From: Fratercula arctica
Lineage: Eukaryota; Chordata; Aves; Charadriiformes; Alcidae
DNA length: 64,000 bases
Direction: 5' to 3'
Assembly (NCBI GenBank): GCA_947846985.1
Contig: CANTUZ010000008.1
Location: 27,175,352-27,239,351 of the forward strand
In this document: positions 36,894 through 48,752 of the stretch, piece by piece
How the letters are laid out: each line of letters starts with the position of its first letter
How positions within the stretch are numbered: position 1 is the first letter of the stretch
Position numbers and translations under genes: made by a program
Notes under the pieces: generated by a model
Told to the model about the DNA's origin: nothing
The model's input: the letters and a program-made list of their open reading frames with translations, nothing else
The model's database searches: none

Positions 36894-39800
36894 CACTGAC
36901 TGTACTCTGAAAGAATTTCTACGTTTACCAAAAGCCCTACTTCTGCACAGTTGTGCTGAAGCTCCTCCAGGAGAAGGGGAAACACTGATTCTGTTTGCTT
37001 GTCTTCATACTGTTAGCCATCATCTTGGTCAGCCCTAGCCATTGAGCTAGAGTTTGCGTTACCCAGAGCATCCCACTCTAAGTGTCCACCGAAGCTGTAA
37101 TAAAAATTCTAAGTTTCATTTGTCCAGAGAAATGAAAAGATGCTTGGAATTAGGGCAGATTTGCAGCCGGTTTGCTTCTTTGCAATGATGGGTCCTCAGG
37201 TCCCTTCTTCCAGGATGTCCATGTTGAGGGTTCATTGTAAAATACAGGAAGAATCCTTGGATGATGGCAACAGCACTCCCTATGGCCACAAAAATAATCA
37301 GCTCCAAAAACAAGTTTTGTCAGTTAAATAAGGAAAGTTTATTTACAGAATATTTTTTAAGCTGTACATATTTCAAGCTTACATGCCTACTTGTAGTTTG
37401 GGAATTTATGCTGTGTTTCTTTTTAAAGAAGGGTATAAGTTCACCTTTAAATGGTTCAGCTTTTCACATCATTGGTTCTCCACTATGGAAAGTATTTCCT
37501 ATCTCTTCATATCATGATTCAGCTCAGTTCAAGAAGTTAGATGTACAAAGGCATGACACAGACATATCTCGCATTTCTGCATTCAACAAAATAAACAAAT
37601 GAAGAGCAGGAACAACGTGCAGTACAAAGATTAAGAAATTGCATTTCTCTGCAGGCCTTTTTCCTTACCACTTAAGGCAATAAATCATTTCAATTAGACA
37701 TAATTAAAACAGTTTGCATTTGAAATGTAAATTAAAATTGAAATCAGTATTATCCAGTTTCCCCCTTCCACATTCATCTCAACTATCAGGAGGATACCGC
37801 ATATCTATCTACTCTTGGCATAGATTAAGTCATAACTTACTTTTTTTTTAGATAACCTCTGGTTGTAATCAAGCACTGGTATACAGACTATTATCATCAA
37901 TTCCACAGTTACGCAATCTTTTCCAAGTTCCTGTCCAGATATCTCTGGGCTTTGAATCCTTTATTGCCATTTCTAATTTTCCCTTTTAATCTAAAATTCA
38001 TTAGAGTGCAGACTGTTGTCTTTTTGTTATTCCATTCAGCTTTCAGGGCATTTTTGTTCTCCACCTAAACAGTGGTTCTGTGAAGATTTAATAAACTGCC
38101 CTCGTGGCTATGAGTGTGAACTCAACCAGAGTGCCATGGCAGATATGGGCCAAAAATTATATAAAGAGAAATAAAGAAATCTTTTGTACTCCATTATGAA
38201 AAAATACAACGTTATGATATTAGAGTGCATAGCAGTGGACTCATTAATTAAGATAATAAAACTGATGTAATTAAACATGACTTGGATTCCTTTTATTAGC
38301 CCTTCTGTTGTCAAATAAACCTTTCAAACCCTGTAAATAAGCAAGTCAAATGACGGTTTCAATTGGTATGCAGGGGATTTGAGTTACTTAATGTTGTAAT
38401 TTTTTCCTGATTTTCACTCTTTTGGAGCATCAGGACTAACGCTTGGAATAAACACATTGATTTGGTTGTATTATCAGTGGGTCACTAATCAGAGTAATCA
38501 TTGATTAGACAGTAATCTGACAATTAAGTCTGACATTGTTTCCAGTTCCTTGGCAGTGGGGGGGGGGCTGCATTTTTCTTTAAACTCAGACCTTGACCTT
38601 GTTGTTTTCACCATCTGGAGACTGAAATGAGGATTCACAACAATGCTCTTATCCTTTGTTCTCTTCCCTTGTTTTTTTCTAGCTTGGGACTGATTGATAT
38701 GTGTTTTTCTGCATTTATCTCTTTTTAAAATGAACACACACCATTCCTGCACGTAAGTGACATTTTGACAGGATGTTAAAGCACTTTAACAATTTCCTCC
38801 ATTTCCCAAAAACTGATTTTTAGGATTCATTCATCCAATTGATGAAGTAACAGTTTATAAACCTTCATTTTGGGGGGGATCACTCTGGTTGCCTCTTGAG
38901 GAACTCCGAACATCACTTGGTGGAAAGTCTCATTGTGCATCGATATTTCAGAGCTCCTCCAGCCCACAGAGGAGGCTCAGCCCATCCAATGTGTACCAGC
39001 AGCATTCATGGAGAAAGTGAAGTGAAATGTGATGTTTATCTCCTTGGATAGTACTGGAATGAGTAATTCTTCCAATCTAGCAATAAGACACCATGTTAGT
39101 CTTGAAATTAGACACTTCGGCTCCCGTCCATCATTAATCAGAAAAGCACTTAAGCATGTCTATACCTTTAGGCATGTGCTTAAGTGTTTTGCAATGGGGC
39201 AGGCTAAAGTAAATGCTTAAATGATTTGTCGAGCTTGTGTTTCAACATGTTGTTGTTAACATCTGTATATAGCAGCAGGAATGCATGTTGTTTTCTACAC
39301 AGAGACCAAAGACAGTTATCAGACTCTCATTTCAATGAATTAAATCAACATCACTTTAAATTAACTGAGTTACATGGAGCTGTCAGTGCTGTCAAAAGAA
39401 AAGATCCATTGACACTCTGTGATCCAGAAGAAGTCAGTGATACCCTATCAACTCACCAGAAACAAGATTTCACTTAGTACCACAGGATGCTCATCACCAC
39501 TCATTTCAGAGTTTGTACTGCAGACCCAGCTGTATTTTATATATCACGGAGCAGAACATGGAACAGAAAACAGAATTTAGTAGCCAGATTTTAGAAGGCA
39601 TTTACCTTTACTTAGAAAAAAGCTGCTGAGAAGAGAAAATGAAAATCAACATTTCACTTGAGTACTACTTTTATTTTTCCTGTCTCGTAGGCCTGCATGG
39701 TATATATCATAGTGGTGCCTCATTATATACTGATGGATCTGAAAGCCAGATGTAAGAATATAGGGTTAAACTGGTATTTAAAGCTATATTTCAAGGGTTT

Positions 39801-42495
39801 TAGTCTTCCCCCTCTTCCCCCCCCCTTTCTCCATCTTAAAAGTTTTCCCATTAAAACAAGCCTAAGTAGTTAAACAGATTTTAGGGAAAAAAAGAAAATT
39901 TTTGAAGCATACAGTAAATACTCAACCTGCATGGACCAGTGCTTAACTTCGAAAATCTTCTCATATTAGTAGAGTGAGATTTTAATAAAATAGTACTTAT
40001 CTCTTAAGAAGCCCGTACAAGCATTAATCAGTCTGTGTGAAGGATGGTTCCTGCATGCTTTGTTCCTTTGAAAAGGGAAGGGTTGGAAGAAGAGGAGATG
40101 GATATTTCTATGGGAAGCAACCAAGCACAATGAGGCGCTGCCAAAGGCTTCAGGGTGAGGCAAGAGATGAGGGTGTCACAGCAGGACACTGTATCCTCAG
40201 GCAACCAGGCGTCCTCAGATCACACAGAGAGGAGCTCTAGTTCATCTGCTAATAAAACCAGGCTATTGAGTCAGTGTTTGAAGGCTGCTTTGGGGAGTTC
40301 ACTTTTGGATGGAGGTCTAGGCAGATCCACCTTGACTGTCTAATTGATTTGGCTTCTGCAACAACTGATGTACATGCTGAAGTAGTGCTGATTTTCCTCG
40401 CCAGAAAATAAACTACATCAGTACAGGATTATTGATTAAATTCGGGGAATTGCTCCAAGTTTATTAAAATACAGGGCAGAATTTTGAAACATATTCAGCT
40501 GCTTCACTGCTCTTTGTTATTAATGGAAAGCTATTTATTCAGAGCTAAATATTTGTATTCAGAAGGAATATGTAAGCTTGTTCATTATTATGACAGAATT
40601 CTAACTTTCTTTAAAAGATCCACTACAATATCACATCCCCCCTCCACCTTTTGTTTTCCTTCTTTTTTTCTTCTTTTATCTTCTTTCCTCTTTCCTTTTC
40701 TTTCTCTCTCCACTTCTCCCAGCAAGCATCCTGCTGACATTGTTTACAGCACTGATACCAGAACACTGGTCTGATGGAGAGCTCTGAAGTACTTTGGTAC
40801 ACATTTCTCCAGTGGGGAAAAAATAGTATCTCTCATATTCTCCTTACTTAACCTTCCTTTTGATCAGCTGTCCCTCAATGGAGAGCCATCAGATTTCTGT
40901 TCTTTTGCTTCAATGAAATGTTAGCGGCCTTCACCGCGTTTCTATCTCCAATGAGTATCCTACAGTAGAAATGTAACACATTCAGTGCTATCAATTTCAA
41001 ACGCAATACACAAGAGTAATAGATGTTAAAATTGCCTCAACCACAAAGTACATTGTCAAAAAATAGATTTCTTAGAGCAAACACTGGGTTTAAATAAAAG
41101 GTGACATTGTTAACGAATGTCGTCACAGTAATAAAGTGATACAGGCCTTGTCATTCCTCTCTATGGATCCTCCTGAACAGAAAGGCTGTATAAGAGAAAA
41201 GGATATTTGTCAAAGAAAATTGGATAGAAAACTAAGGTTTTATGACATTTATTGTCTTTTCTTCAGCTCCTGTCTACTATAGTAGTATATCTAAGTGTTT
41301 GTATAACTTCTTATTTGGTTTATTTTTGAAGTATGTAGTGATGAAAGGTGTAAGCACACCTTAGAAAACTCTACCCCTCTCAAATTCATTTCATCTATAT
41401 TGCCCTATCTCTGTCAATGAAATGAGAAAAATAAACCACGGTATTCAGAAAGGCTATATTATCTTAGGCATCTGCATACAGAAGAATACATTAGGAAAAA
41501 AAAATAAATCAAATCCTGGTTACCAGATAACTGATAACAATACAATGGGGGGAAGTATTTAGTTCAATACAATTTTATGCAAATATCCACCTTCCTGCAT
41601 ACAGTTTTGAGGACAGAACATGACAATAATCACCACCCATCACTCAAAGAAACCCAGATACCCCTCCTTGAGTCATCCTTCCTGTAGCAGTGCTGGAACT
41701 CACACATATTTTTGTCTGAATACTACAGTCTTGTCTGGATATTTCTCACTAAGGTCCTTTTTAAAAAAGAAAAAGAAAAAAACCCTAATCCTTTTCTTAG
41801 GATGTTCAAGAGCAGAATCCATATAGCAGTTCTCTCAGAGAGCTGCACAACATGCTAATAAAGGCAATAGTTCCATACTCGTTTTCCCTGTACTGTAAGT
41901 ACATTAAAACTGCAGAAGAACTGTTATTTTCAGAAATAGCAAACTAGTAACAGCTCATCTGTAGTATTCACCAGTAGGCAGCATTGGCAAATATCCACTT
42001 ATTTGTTACATGTAATCATTTTGATATCATTTGCTCTTCTAATTCACAAGTCAAAATGCTTAAAATTCCAATTGACAGGTCTTTGTCATTATTATTCATT
42101 ATGCTTTGTTAAAGCCATTTAATCATGTGCAGACCCTACAAAGGATTTCTTCCCCTTTCTCTTTTTAACAAACATGCTTTTGAAGGTAAGCTTGCATAGC
42201 AAATAACTTACCTGATAGAAATAATTACAGACAGTAGGAAGGGGGAAAGAAACATCTAATCTGCTGGGAAATGTTCTTTGCTCTCATTGTCCTGCAGCAC
42301 CATTTTACCAGAAAGTGCTCTGAATAATTTAGGGGCTGCTAATATGATTGCAACGTTTTCTGATGTTCACCACAACTGCTTGAGGTCACTATGTTTTCTG
42401 GTTATATTTGATGCCTAAGGAAAAAGGAAGCTCTAAAACTGAAGGCAACCTATCAAGTAGAAAGATCGTGCCAGTTGCATTTTATAGGCCACTTA
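36894..42495. other. Unique non-coding DNA
   Basis: No gene is recognised. The stretches 37680-37745 and 38210-38420 are AT-rich with dense TAAT cores and look like candidate conserved elements. A run of about ten Gs lies near 38559-38568 and a C-rich run near 39810-39830. A pyrimidine-rich tract occupies roughly 40640-40720. The hairpin relic at 39142-39190 is listed separately. Confidence 0.6.
39142..39190. repeat. Hairpin relic of an old amniote repeat
   Basis: AAAAGCACTTAAGCATG at 39142-39158 is the inverse complement of CATGTGCTTAAGTGTTTT at 39173-39190, apart from a two-base insertion and one mismatch, around a 14-base loop. The combination of ACTTAAGCATG and GTGCTTAAGTG arms is one I associate with an ancient interspersed repeat shared by turtles, crocodilians and birds. 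That association is from memory, and the family name needs a library search. No transposase or target duplication is visible. Confidence 0.55.
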
Positions 42496-42499
42496 AGGT

Positions 42500-42566
42500 G
42501 GACAGTAATGGTTGGACTTGATGGTCTTAAAGGTCTTTTCCAACCCACACAATTCTATAATTCTAA
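42500..42566 (+). repeat. CR1 LINE 3'-terminal fragment
   Basis: GGTTGGACTTGATGGTCTTA followed by AAGGTCTTTTCCAACCCA and ATTCTATAATTCT is the CR1 3' terminus in plus orientation. The GACTTGATGGTCTTAAAGGTC variant differs from the tail at 6.9 kb and suggests another, older subfamily. Confidence 0.88.
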
Positions 42567-42924
42567 GAAGAGGCAAATATTCAGATGATATTCAGAAATA
42601 GGATGGTTTCAGAGGCTTGTTTTAGTAAAAACCCAAAATAAGAAAATAATTATTATTAGATTTTCCCTACCCATGTTTGATGTTAGTGAACTAAGAGTCA
42701 TTGCTTAAGTCAATAAACATGAACTATTAAGAACATTAAGTTAGAAATCCATCTTCTCTCTAACAAATTAGCACTCTGCAGCATGGTACCCTACTCAACC
42801 ACAGATAGCTGAACCAAGTCTCTTCTTCCCTCAAAGAATTTGAAAGAAGATTAGCCACTCTCAGAGTTCCAAATAGCAGAGCGCATTATAGAAAATGTTT
42901 CTCATCTTCCCCCAGAAATATATT

Positions 42925-42938
42925 AAAAAAAAAAAAAA
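42925..42938. repeat. A14 homopolymer
   Basis: Fourteen consecutive As. No polyadenylation signal or recognisable retrocopy precedes it, so I treat it as a simple repeat. Confidence 0.8.
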
Positions 42939-43042
42939 GGCAGAAAGTTGCATCTAGCCTTGACCTTGGAAAAATACCATATTAGCAGAAATGTTAGTAC
43001 TTTGCTACTATTAACCCAAACCACTGTGTGCCGATGAAGCAA

Positions 43043-43590
43043 ATCATAGAAAGTGTTGGGTTGGAAGGGACCTTTAAAGGTCATCTAGTCCAACCCCCCT
43101 GCAATGAGCATGGACATCTTCAACTAGATCAGGTTGCTCAGAGCCTCATCAAGCCTGGCCTTGAATGTCTCCAGGGACGGGGTCTCCACCACCTCTCTGG
43201 GCAACCTGTTCCAGTGTCTCACCACCCTCACTGTAAAGAACTTCCTAATGTCTAATCTAAATCTCCCCTGCTCTAGTTTAAAACCATTGCCCCTCGTCCT
43301 ATCGCTACATGCCCTTGCAAACAGCCCCTCCCCAGCTTTCTTGTAGGCCCCCTTCAGGTACTGGAAGGCTGCTATAAGGTCTCCCCGGAGCCTTCTCCTC
43401 TCCAGGTGGAACAACCCCAACTGTCTCAGCCTTTCCTCATAGGAGAGGTGCTCCAGCCCTTTGATCATCCTCATGGCCCTCCTCTGGGATCCGCTCCAAC
43501 AGGTCCATGTCCTTCTTGTGCTGAGGGTTCCAGAGCTGGACACAGTACTCCAGGTGGGGTCTCATGAGAGCAGAGAAGAGGGGGAATAAT
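43043..43590 (-). repeat. CR1 LINE fragment with frameshifted ORF2 3' part
   Basis: This CR1 copy of about 550 bases lies on the minus strand, with its 3' end (TCATAGAAA on plus, then GGGTTGGAAGGGACC) at 43043. Minus-strand frames encode the C-terminal part of the CR1 reverse-transcriptase protein: [11 protein letters not shown] and [10 protein letters not shown] from about 43580 down to 43490, then after a frame change [55 protein letters not shown] and [17 protein letters not shown] down to 43124. The change of frame near 43488, where one extra base is present, breaks the protein. The 5' part of the element, including the reverse-transcriptase catalytic core, is missing. The copy faces the opposite way from the CR1 tail 0.5 kb upstream, so the two are separate insertions. 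Confidence 0.95.
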
Positions 43591-44814
43591 GGGTGATAAG
43601 AGGGAATAAGAGCGTGTGTCTGAAATATTCCTGTTCTGAGATTCTGCCTCAATTTATTCACTTACAATTAGACAAAGATTAAATGAGGATATTACATATT
43701 TAGTTTCATCTACAGTGCTGTTTATCTGTAGCAGCTAAGATAAACTAGATGAAGTCGAGATCCACAGAAGGCATAAAACATCCAGGTTTTTGATTCAGCA
43801 TTTTGTACCTAAGTAGTCTTAATGATTTCTGCTCAAAATGACGTCCAGTTCACATTGCCTCTGAATAGTCCACAGTCGAGTTGGCAGGTATGGGAATATG
43901 GAAGAGCTGCTGACTTTGAGTATTTTTCAAAGAAATGAACATAGAAAATAGGTATGAAAAGTTTGACTCCCTGCAGATGTTTTCAAACTAGCTCTCCCTT
44001 AGTAGGCAGCTCACCCTGCAAGTTGAGATTGTGATAACAAAGCAACCTTTAGAGTCTTCAGCAGCTTAGGTGGTAAAATTTCCCCATTTCAAACTTAAGA
44101 AAAAAAGGTTAACTATCTCTAAACATCTAGGATTACTCCTACCCCATTGCAGAAGCAGCAAAAAGAAGAGCCAAGAGAAGAGATCACCAATGGCTTCCCC
44201 ACCACCTCATACACCCTGAGCGCCAGGGCATGGGGCAGAGCCAGATAACAGCTCACACAGAATAAAAAAGTAGAAGCACAGTTTCTCTGCAGAGAACATT
44301 TGCCACCTCACTGACCAGTTTTGCCTGTACCTAAAGCAAACCCTCACTCTGCTGAAGAGGACCTGCTCAGGCCTGTCACTATTCTTCTGGTTTGGACTCC
44401 CTGAGGTCTGTAAGGAAACCATTGACATAATTCCTGCCCTTGGTGCAAGGCAAAGCACCACTCCACAGCCTGCCTTACTCAGGCAGAGAAAGGACACCCC
44501 CCCATCTTTGTTCTCTGTATTTGAGACCCTCAAGCTCAAAAACTCCCTACTTGGCCCCTTCAGCTCAGGCCCCCTCCTGGCCTAGCCTCCTTTGCTGTCC
44601 TTTAATGAGGGCTCTAATTATTGCCAGGTTGAGTATAATTACTGCTATCAGTGGCCTGGGTTATTCCAAAGGTTCCTGGTCACAGGTACCGGGCAGCAAC
44701 GGGGTGAGAAAAGTGATTTTGGATCTTTTCCTAATTTGAGTTTGTTCCTTCAGTTATTTCCTCTAGCAGATTTTATTTCCTTCTTTTGCATAAGCCTTAC
44801 ACATTGCAGTAACT
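43591..44814. other. Unique non-coding DNA
   Basis: No gene or clear repeat is recognised between the inverted CR1 and the second LTR. Open frames on both strands near 44207-44816 are unrecognised. Confidence 0.55.
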
Positions 44815-44845
44815 GATCTCAGGAGTCCGCACTCTGTTTGGTGCC

Positions 44846-45679
44846 TGTTAGTGAAGCACATTTGCATTAGGGGCCTGTCCGCTGTGGGGATTTAGTCACG
44901 GGGAGGCTGCAGGGTGGCCTCTGAGGAGGGGCTGGGGCTGCCCCACACTGGACATGGCCGGTTCCAGCCGGTCCCAAGGGCCTCACTGCAGGGCAGGGCT
45001 GGGCCCCTCAGCCACCAGTGTGGCACCTCAGGAGAACCGTATTTAAGTAAGGGCAAAAACCACCCTTCAGGCAGTGAGGAGAGCAGGTAAAAGTGTGAGA
45101 AGCTGCTCCATGGGCAGCCGGCTGAGAGAAGATGGGGGTGCTGCAGTGCAGACTCCCCTGTGGTGAGGGGCCTGTGCGGGAGCAGGCTCCTGACAGGAGT
45201 TGTGCCCCATGGAGAGGAGGCTGCGCAGGAGCAGGTTTATCCTGAAGGAGCTGTGGCCTGGAGAGGATCCATGCTGGAGCAGAGGAAAACTGTGAGGGGA
45301 AAGGTACTGCTTTGAGGTAGAGAGGTACTGCTGTGTGCTGACCCTCACCCCAATGCCCCTGCGCCACCTGGGGAGGGGAGGGAGAGGAGTTGGGTACGAA
45401 GGGCTGAAATTGAGCTGGGGAAGAAAGGGGCAGGCGGCGAGAGGTGTTTTATATCTTGCTGTGGTTTCTTACCATCTAATTCTATTTTAACTGGCAATAA
45501 GTTAAAATTATTTTCCTTAGGTTAAATATGTTTTGCCCTGATGGTAACTGGTAAGCAATCTTCCTGTCTTTATCTTCGCTCATGAGCTTTTTTTAATCGT
45601 ATTTTCTCCCCCTGGGGAGGAGGTGGTGAGAGAGCGGCTGGGTGGGGGTCTGGCAGCTGGCCAGGGTCAACCCACCACA
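44846..45679 (+). mobile_element. Second avian ERVL-type LTR, probably solo
   Basis: The 3' end GGCCAGGGTCAACCCACCACA (last base 45679), the repeated GGAGCAG units at 45180-45290 and the G-rich GCGCCACCTGGGGAGGGGAG are features I recognise from a long bird ERVL LTR family. A TATA-like TATTTAAG lies at 45040 and a weakened polyadenylation signal AATAAG at 45496, so the element is on the plus strand. The start at TGTTAG (44846) gives canonical TG...CA ends and 834 bases, but it is uncertain by some tens of bases. GATCT occurs at 45680-45684 right after the element and again at 44815-44819; if that is the target duplication, the insertion begins at 44820 and has lost its TG. No internal retroviral genes follow, so it is a solo LTR. 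Confidence 0.8.
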
Positions 45680-48276
45680 GATCTAAATTAGCCAACTCAT
45701 AATCATGTACCTCAGATACATTTTTGCATCATTGGGCTCTCATTCATTGCATTCACTGGCCAACCTGGAAAGTCATGGAGGTCTATTTTTGCTATTCCTA
45801 ACTTTCTGTAGCTAAAGACTGATGGATTTAATGTCATTTATCTACAGAGAAGTGAGGCTGTTGGAGAAAATTGCTCAAAGCGAGCACCCTCTAACCTATA
45901 GAATAATTTCAGTTGCTTCAGTTAATTACACCTGAAGAATAGCCTGGGATAAGAATTATCCCAGCTGTTGCAAGGCCTTTGGCATACACCTGCATGCTGG
46001 GGAAAAATCCTGGGAGTCCTTTTGCAGAATGAGACCAATGTAAATACGGGCTATGAGTGTGATGGCTTCTCTCTTAGATGTTGGCAGGCTGTATGTGAAT
46101 CACTTCCTGAGTTGATTCCTCTAGTAGCAATGTGCATTTAATAAATCTGAAAAAAATAAAATCCCCCTTGTTGTAAATGTGAAAAAAAAAAACAACAAAA
46201 AAGGTAAAATGTGCAACTAAGTTTTTCACTCTGAATTGTTCCCTCAACTGAATGATGTGCTGACAGGTGGTTGGACCCGTAAATATGTTACAGAGACTGT
46301 CTGGAAGAGAAAGATTGTTATTTTGTTATGTAGCATGATGTGTTCAGAGCTTGTAACTAGTCCTGAGTCCTGGATGTTGGGTGTCTTGGAACTGTACAAG
46401 AGTGAAATGCAAATCTTTCTACTAGACTTATTGCTGCAGGTTGATATGTGTAGTGTTGGAAATGGGGAGAAAAAAGGTTCCTTTAAGATTACTGTTTTTG
46501 TAAGAACTTCCCTGACTACAAACGACCCAGGTCTTTTTTATTTGATGGAATGATCCAGAATGTTGCACTAGGGACCTCAATTCACCCAAACCACCAAAGT
46601 GTCTACAAATATTATGTACCAATACTTGCAACACCTTCTTCCAGATAAATTAATCCATATTGTGCTTATTCCTGACATTTTTTTGGCTTTGGGATTTTTC
46701 ATGATATCGAAAATAAAGGGGTTTGTGATGTGAAGCAAAAGCCCTAGAAGGAGAGGTACAAGGCATGTGTGGGCCCAAGAGCAAAATCTGAACCTAACAA
46801 ATATCTTGCGATGCACAATTTAACACTGCCATCAAATGGCCAAATATATTTATTATTGTGCAATGGCATCTCAGCTGACTGTCTATTATAAGCACTTCTA
46901 ATTCTGGGCAACCCAGTTGAGTCATAGAAACCAAAAGCAAAACAACAACTGTGGCTTTCTGGTTTTGATCTTGTATGGAAATATAGGCCTGATCCTGTAT
47001 CTAGCTTTGTTGGAAGGTTTCAAGTCTTGGGAGATGCATCACTGATGCCTACAGGGCTATATGCAGACACAGATGTTCATTCAAGTGGAGTAATTCAGAG
47101 GATCCAGTTTTGTTTCCTTTATTATGAAAATAAATATCTTAATAATGAGAAAAATACTTTTGTTCCCTGGCATATCCATTGTTTGCAACTTCCATACTGT
47201 TCTTCCTGAAAGGCAATATTACTGAACAGTTGCGTTCTGTCCCCAAAACTCTCTAAGTATGTAAAGTGAATATAAACAAAGTTATGTGAGGTACTCATGG
47301 TCTGTCACAGCAGAGCCAAATGATCAAGTGTACAAGAAGCTGCATACCAGGGTGAAACATAGTAAGAAAAGGCAGACTGGCTTTGATGATCACTCTTAGT
47401 CACAGGCAGCTCTTGGCAGAAAGCATTGTGGTAGTACAGGGTGGGCTTCCAGATGAGCTAGGCAACTTGAAAGTGTCCAGCAATAAGCACAGATGGAAAC
47501 CATGCCTGTCTTCCCATACTCCTTTCTGCTGAACGGCACCTTGCCAGCATTTTTTGCTACTTTGCTGACTCTTGGCTCTGCTCCATGGAATAACCATACA
47601 GGCATATTTTGCAGTCTCAGTACAGACCTACATAAGCAGTTTATCTAAATAATTACATCTACACACATCTGACATAAAAGCTATTCAACGTGTAGAACAT
47701 GTAATTCAGTCATCGCTCAGAGCCAAGCAGTATCAAAGCTCTCTTTTTCACTGTTTATTAACTATGCTGATTGCTGTTGTGCCATAAAACTCTGGGAAAG
47801 GCAACATTACTTTTAATTCGAGATTCTTGGAAAGACTTCATAGGGCTACAACAACATTGCTCCCTAATGCAGGATTTGAAAAACTCTGTGGTGTCCAGGT
47901 TATCCTTGAGATGCAATTGTGACATCCATACTGTGGCTGTTGTCTAAATCCATTACTTGTGTCTTTGTCAACAAATGCAGCCTTTTGTGGCTGTTTTCTG
48001 TCTGAGACCTCCAGGCTTTGCAGACAATTGCTTCAGGGATTTGGAGAAGGTGTAGCCTGTGACTGTTGCACGTTTTCACCTGGCACTGGTGCAAAACCTC
48101 TCATGGTACAGCTGCTCCTCACCACACTCTGTTTTTCACAGGGAAAATGCATGACATCTTTAAAAATATTTGGCCCATCATTTTGGGATTTGTTTTACTT
48201 CACTGGGTTCTCTATACATCTTCAGACATCAAAGGACTGATTTGGTTTTTTATTGTATAAAATATCAGCAAGTACC

Positions 48277-48338
48277 ATCATTGGTACTGTCTTCTAACTT
48301 AATATACAATATATCATTGGTACTGTCTTCTAACTTAA
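48277..48338. repeat. 36-base tandem duplication, 1.7 copies
   Basis: Twenty-six bases starting ATCATTGGTACTGTCTTC at 48277-48302 recur without a mismatch at 48313-48338, giving a period of 36. The perfect identity indicates a recent slippage or unequal-exchange event. It lies in non-coding DNA. Confidence 0.9.
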
Positions 48339-48730
48339 CAAAATTATATCTTGATGAGATTTGGGGTCTACGTCCCCTTTCAAAACATTCTTTGTCTTTG
48401 TTTTAAAACAGTTTTCTATGTCCAGGGACAAAGGAGGTGAATAAGATGGATAATGTATCTAATCTATACTGAACTGCAAAAATAGTTTTAACACTGGATT
48501 ATAAACATTGGTTGATTGTCATACTGATAGGTATAACATGCCAGTTAAAAACTACTTGATGAGTATCATGAAATTGCTTGTTGATACTATCCACTAGCAA
48601 TTTCAATAAACTAATGCATTAGGAGTACATATTTTTTCCTGTTTAAACTTACTGCTCTAAGCCAGAGATCTTTTGTGGAATCAACATGAAGTCCTTCCAG
48701 TTATGCAGGGGTTTTCTTGTTGTTGTGTGT

Positions 48731-48752
48731 GTGTTTTTGTTTTTTTTTTTTT
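48731..48752. repeat. GT repeat joined to T13 tract
   Basis: A short GTGTGT run at about 48725-48733 is followed by T runs including thirteen Ts (48740-48752). This is a simple repeat only. Confidence 0.75.

Noticed and set aside
27384..44814. Provirus between the two LTRs
   Set aside because: The LTRs belong to different families and no retroviral coding sequence lies between them.
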